Positions 61,070 through 64,000 of a stretch of 64,000 nt of DNA are shown one piece after another. Source of the DNA: Gymnothorax reevesii. Taxonomy: Eukaryota; Chordata; Actinopteri; Anguilliformes; Muraenidae. The notes beneath the pieces are model-generated. The model was not told where the DNA came from, ran no database searches, and was given only the letters and a program-made list of their open reading frames with translations. Made by a program: the position numbers and the translations under genes. Where the stretch lies: NCBI GenBank assembly GCA_029721435.1, contig CM056573.1, positions 98,502,447 through 98,566,446 of the forward strand, read 5' to 3'. Positions within the stretch are counted from its first letter, which is position 1, and each line of letters begins with the position of its first letter.

Positions 61070-64000
61070 TCACTGACCTTTTTGAGGACAGTGTAAGGGC
61101 CGCAAATAGCGGGCTCTTAGAGGGTTTCCAGGAACTGGCAAAAGTGCAAGAACTTTGTCACCAGTTTTAAAACTTCTATCTTTTGAATGAAGGTCATATC
61201 TGGCTTTCATTTTGCCCTGAGCTTCTTTGAGATTAGACTTAGCAAAGTCACAAGCCTTAGCAAGACGATTGCGGAAGTCAGAGACATACTGAAGCAAGTT
61301 CATTGGAACATCATCTTCAGCTAGCAACTTTTCCTTCAGTAGCTTCAAAGGTCCACGGACTGTATGCCCAAAAACGAGCTCAAAAGGACTGAACCCAAGA
61401 GACTCCTGAACAGCTTCACGGGCAGCAAACAGAAGAAGATGGACACCTTCATCCCAATCTTTCTCTGTGTCAAGGCAGTAGGTCCTTATCATGTTCTTCA
61501 GGGTTTGATGGAACCTCTCCCAAGCACCTTGACTCTCAGGATGGTAAGCTGATGACCTGTATTGTTTTATACCAAGCTCATGCATAACTTGTTGAAATAT
61601 GCCTGACATGAAATTTGATCCTTGATCAGACTGAATAGACTTAGGAAGACCAACAAAGCAGAAAAACTTGGTTAGAGCCTTGATGATAGTCTTCGCCTTG
61701 ATATTACGAAGTGGAATTGCCTCAGGAAACCGGGTGGAAGCACACATGATAGTCAGTAAGTACTCACAACCAGACCTAGTCTTCGGCAATGGTCCAACAC
61801 AGTCAATGATGATCCGACTGAAAGGTTCTTCAAAAGCGGGAATGGGCTTAAGTCGAGCCTTTGGAATATTTTGGTTCGGCTTCCCTACCATTTGACAAGT
61901 ATGACAGGATTTGCAGTACTCCTGTACATCAGACCTCATAGAAGGCCAGAAGAAGTGGTTTCTGACACGTTGAAGGGTCTTCTTGATACCCAAATGACCT
62001 GACATAGGATTGTCATGGGCCAGACTAAGAGTTTCTTGACGGTACGGCTTTGGAAGAACAATTTGATGGGTGATCATCCACTCTTCATCTGCAGGAACAT
62101 CAGGTGGACGCCACTTTCTCATAAGCACACCATTTTTGTAGTAAAAACAGACAGGAACTTGAGTAGCCTCTTGTTCACTTGCAGCCTGTGGTAGAAGATG
62201 CGCTAGATCACGAGCTTGTTGTTGCTCATGAATAAGTTGTTTACGAGACAAAATGTCATTAGAATGACCTGACAAGGACAAGTCTGAAGATTTCCCAGAC
62301 ATCTCAGGACTGGAAGGTTCCTGATGAAAAGACTGCCCAATGAAGGTGTCAGCCAGGTTAAAGTCCAGATCAGCATCATCTTGAATAGCCTTTTTGGCCA
62401 TAGAACGAGTAACTGCACATGAAGGATAGAGGTCTGGAATTTCCTCCTCTATAGAGTCAGATTCTTGATGAATCAAAGGAGTGTCAGTTACAATAGGGTA
62501 GGGCACAACCTTATCCCCAGCAAGATCATTACCAAGAAGCAAATGAATGCCTTTGAAAGGAAGAGAAGACCTAACACCAACAGTAACAGGCCCAGAGACC
62601 AAGTCTGATTTGAGATGAACATTATGGAGAGATACACTTGTAAAACCACATTCTACTCCTTGAATAAGGACATTAGCCTGAGTAGACGATTTGTCCGAGA
62701 AAGGCAGAATATCTGCAAGAATAAGAGATTGGGAAGACCCAGTATCCCTTAGAATTCGAACAGGAGCAGATGAGGAAAAATCATGTGAAAGTGAGACAGA
62801 ACCATCGGTGATGAATGGCTCAAAACCCTCCATAACCGGATCAGACACAGAAGGTAGAAGATCAGGTGAACTGACCTTTGATAAAAGAGATTCTCTCTTT
62901 GTCAAAGCAGTTGGCTTGGTTTCTTCTCGTTGTTGTTTTTTCTTGAGAGCATAACACTCAGAAATAAGGTGACCTTGCTTTTTGCAGTAATGGCAAGACA
63001 CAGAGGGTAAAGAATCAGAGGATTGCTTCTCCCTGGAAGGTTTCCTTTCAGAAGTGGCCTTAGAATTATTAGAAGTGTTATTAGAAGTAGTCTTGGACTG
63101 AAACTTGCTTTGAAATTTAGAAAAAGTGGATTTCTGGACAAAAGAAGACTTGTGAGTCAATGCATAAGTATCAGCTAGGGTAGAAACATCTTGCAAAGTA
63201 TTGGCTTGTTTTTCCTCAAGGAAAATCTTAATATCAGGCTGGACACACCTTTTGAATTCCTCAACCAGAATAAGTTGCCTCATTCTATGAAAATCTTTTT
63301 CAACATTCATGGAATTACACCACTGATCAAACAACTGTTCCTTTAACCTGCCAAATTCAACATGAGTTTGACTGGCTTCCTTGCAAGAATTCCTAAATTT
63401 TTGCCTGTAAGCCTCAGGGACTAATTCATAACCCTTCAGAATGGCAGATTTGACAAAATCATAATCAGCACACTGTTGGACAGATAACTGGTTATAGATT
63501 TTTCTAGCTTTACCAGTAAGAACACTTTGTAACATCATTGTCCAATGCTCTTTTGGCCATTTCAAATTTTCAGCAATTTTTTCAAAATGGGTAAAGTATT
63601 GGTCAACATCATTTTCTAAGAAAGGAGGAACAAGTCTGATATGTTTAACCACATCAAAATGATCAGAAAGTCCAAATGATTTTGGAACAGTACCTGCTTC
63701 TATTTTCTTCATTTCCAATTCGTACTGCATTCTTTTTTCTTCTATTTCGAGTTGTTTCTCCAACCTTCTTTCTTCCATCTCCAGCTCTTTCAGGCGCAGC
63801 TGAAATTCAAGCCTTTGCAGCTCCGTTGCAGGCACTTCCACAGCTTTAATTAATTCTGCTGCTTCTTCCCCAAAGATATCTTCATCGATGAAATGTTGCA
63901 CCAAAATGTTGAATATTTCTTGTTTCTTCATTGATGACTTCACATCAGATAATCCAAGGGTTGAGGCTATTTGTAGCAAGTCCTTCTTCTTTGCCAACAA
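61070..64000 (-). CDS. Gmr1-like gag-protease-integrase polyprotein, 5'-partial
   Basis: At least 976 residues are open; the first codon in the window is TTG (Leu) and the real start lies outside. Numbering from it: a charged coiled coil (60-100, with ERRLEKQLEIEEKRMQYE); a SCAN-like segment (194-281: VPEAYRQKFRN, LFDQWC, ILVEEFKRCVQPDI); a CX2CX4HX4C zinc knuckle (C336, C339, H344, C349); an aspartic protease (D419-T-G-S, later LLLGND 487-492); an integrase zinc site (H662, H669, C699, C702) and an integrase core D733 (IIDCVGP), D792 (SDQGSNF), E828 (GAWERF), with 35 residues between the last two. Then comes GDKVLALLPVPG. A one-base shift near 61115 moves the GPY/F motif (GPYTVLKKV) to another frame, and this reading ends at 61070. 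All catalytic residues up to there are present. The order before RT and the SCAN-like part support the Gmr1 group. Confidence 0.9.
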   Translation of the reverse strand: MLAKKKDLLQIASTLGLSDVKSSMKKQEIFNILVQHFIDEDIFGEEAAELIKAVEVPATELQRLEFQLRLKELEMEERRLEKQLEIEEKRMQYELEMKKIEAGTVPKSFGLSDHFDVVKHIRLVPPFLENDVDQYFTHFEKIAENLKWPKEHWTMMLQSVLTGKARKIYNQLSVQQCADYDFVKSAILKGYELVPEAYRQKFRNSCKEASQTHVEFGRLKEQLFDQWCNSMNVEKDFHRMRQLILVEEFKRCVQPDIKIFLEEKQANTLQDVSTLADTYALTHKSSFVQKSTFSKFQSKFQSKTTSNNTSNNSKATSERKPSREKQSSDSLPSVSCHYCKKQGHLISECYALKKKQQREETKPTALTKRESLLSKVSSPDLLPSVSDPVMEGFEPFITDGSVSLSHDFSSSAPVRILRDTGSSQSLILADILPFSDKSSTQANVLIQGVECGFTSVSLHNVHLKSDLVSGPVTVGVRSSLPFKGIHLLLGNDLAGDKVVPYPIVTDTPLIHQESDSIEEEIPDLYPSCAVTRSMAKKAIQDDADLDFNLADTFIGQSFHQEPSSPEMSGKSSDLSLSGHSNDILSRKQLIHEQQQARDLAHLLPQAASEQEATQVPVCFYYKNGVLMRKWRPPDVPADEEWMITHQIVLPKPYRQETLSLAHDNPMSGHLGIKKTLQRVRNHFFWPSMRSDVQEYCKSCHTCQMVGKPNQNIPKARLKPIPAFEEPFSRIIIDCVGPLPKTRSGCEYLLTIMCASTRFPEAIPLRNIKAKTIIKALTKFFCFVGLPKSIQSDQGSNFMSGIFQQVMHELGIKQYRSSAYHPESQGAWERFHQTLKNMIRTYCLDTEKDWDEGVHLLLFAAREAVQESLGFSPFELVFGHTVRGPLKLLKEKLLAEDDVPMNLLQYVSDFRNRLAKACDFAKSNLKEAQGKMKARYDLHSKDRSFKTGDKVLALLPVPGNPLRARYLRPLHCPQKGQ

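Larger units (their letters stand above)
59301..64000 (-). mobile_element. Gmr1-like LTR retrotransposon, partial (continues past window)
   Basis: Reverse-strand order from the right edge: gag with a SCAN-like segment and zinc knuckle, protease, integrase (61070-64000), a GPY/F tail in another frame, a shortened reverse transcriptase (61023-60550), RNase H (60530-60097), polypurine tract and 3' LTR (59893-59301). Integrase ahead of reverse transcriptase is the pol order of Ty1/copia, but the protein motifs are of Ty3/gypsy type. This combination is known for the Gmr1 group of deuterostome elements. The 5' LTR and primer site lie beyond position 64000. Confidence 0.88.

Noticed and set aside
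1..64000. CRISPR arrays, bacterial operons, riboswitches
   Set aside because: No spaced direct repeats of CRISPR type, no ribosome binding sites and no clustered intact genes; everything points to a vertebrate genome.

Overview
This looks like intergenic or intronic DNA from a ray-finned fish genome. The window has no operons, no dense gene packing and no recognisable host protein-coding gene. It carries a mixture of transposable elements typical of fishes: tRNA-derived SINEs, L2- and CR1-like LINEs, a Penelope-like element, Ty3/gypsy and Gmr1-like LTR elements, a DIRS tyrosine-recombinase element, several Tc1/mariner transposons, hAT and pogo relics, and palindromic MITEs. I cannot name the species. 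All identifications come from reading translations and repeat ends by eye; no database search was run.

Layout. 1-1490: a decayed gypsy reverse transcriptase/RNase H with a SINE inserted in it, flanked by a perfect 17-bp target duplication. 1985-3955: a hAT transposase scrap and an internally deleted Tc1 element. 3960-8243: an LTR-like repeat, a Penelope-like RT fragment, a pogo-type transposase C-terminus and four palindromic MITEs, three of them with perfect 8-bp target duplications. 8244-16600: mostly unrecognised DNA with a tRNA-like SINE head, a possible solo LTR, and a TTAA-flanked MITE nested in another dispersed repeat. 16640-18460: a hAT (ZMYM1/TTF-type) transposase relic. 18608-25900: a SINE copy, a reverse-strand gypsy relic (gag-PR-RT), microsatellites and another SINE copy. 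26610-30725: an L2-like LINE split by a CR1-like LINE, which is itself split by an unidentified retroposon. 31160-32024: an LTR-like repeat. 32025-34872: a reverse-strand APE-type LINE. 34873-39310: a nested stack in which a Tc1 element has landed in a Harbinger-like repeat and carries a GC-rich element that holds a second copy of the same Harbinger-like repeat. 39310-47300: mostly unrecognised, with a 1.3-kb foldback element, a THAP-like scrap and terminal fragments of elements seen elsewhere. 48134-49643: a Tc1-type transposon with an uninterrupted 337-residue DD34E transposase and matching ends. 49652-55659: a full-length but frameshifted DIRS element. 55692-59221: a SINE fragment, a Myb/SANT-like exon or fragment, and a mariner-type transposon with long inverted repeats. 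59301-64000: the 3' LTR and most of the body of a Gmr1-like LTR retrotransposon on the reverse strand, running off the right edge.

The two most informative elements are at the right end. The Gmr1-like element has integrase upstream of reverse transcriptase, unlike ordinary Ty3/gypsy elements, and its gag contains a SCAN-like segment. The DIRS element shows split inverted termini plus an internal complementary region matching the joined outer ends. Most other coding material is decayed. The coding sequences that still read cleanly over long stretches are the Tc1 transposase at 48333-49346, the Gmr1-like gag-protease-integrase at 61070-64000 and the DIRS recombinase C-terminal part.
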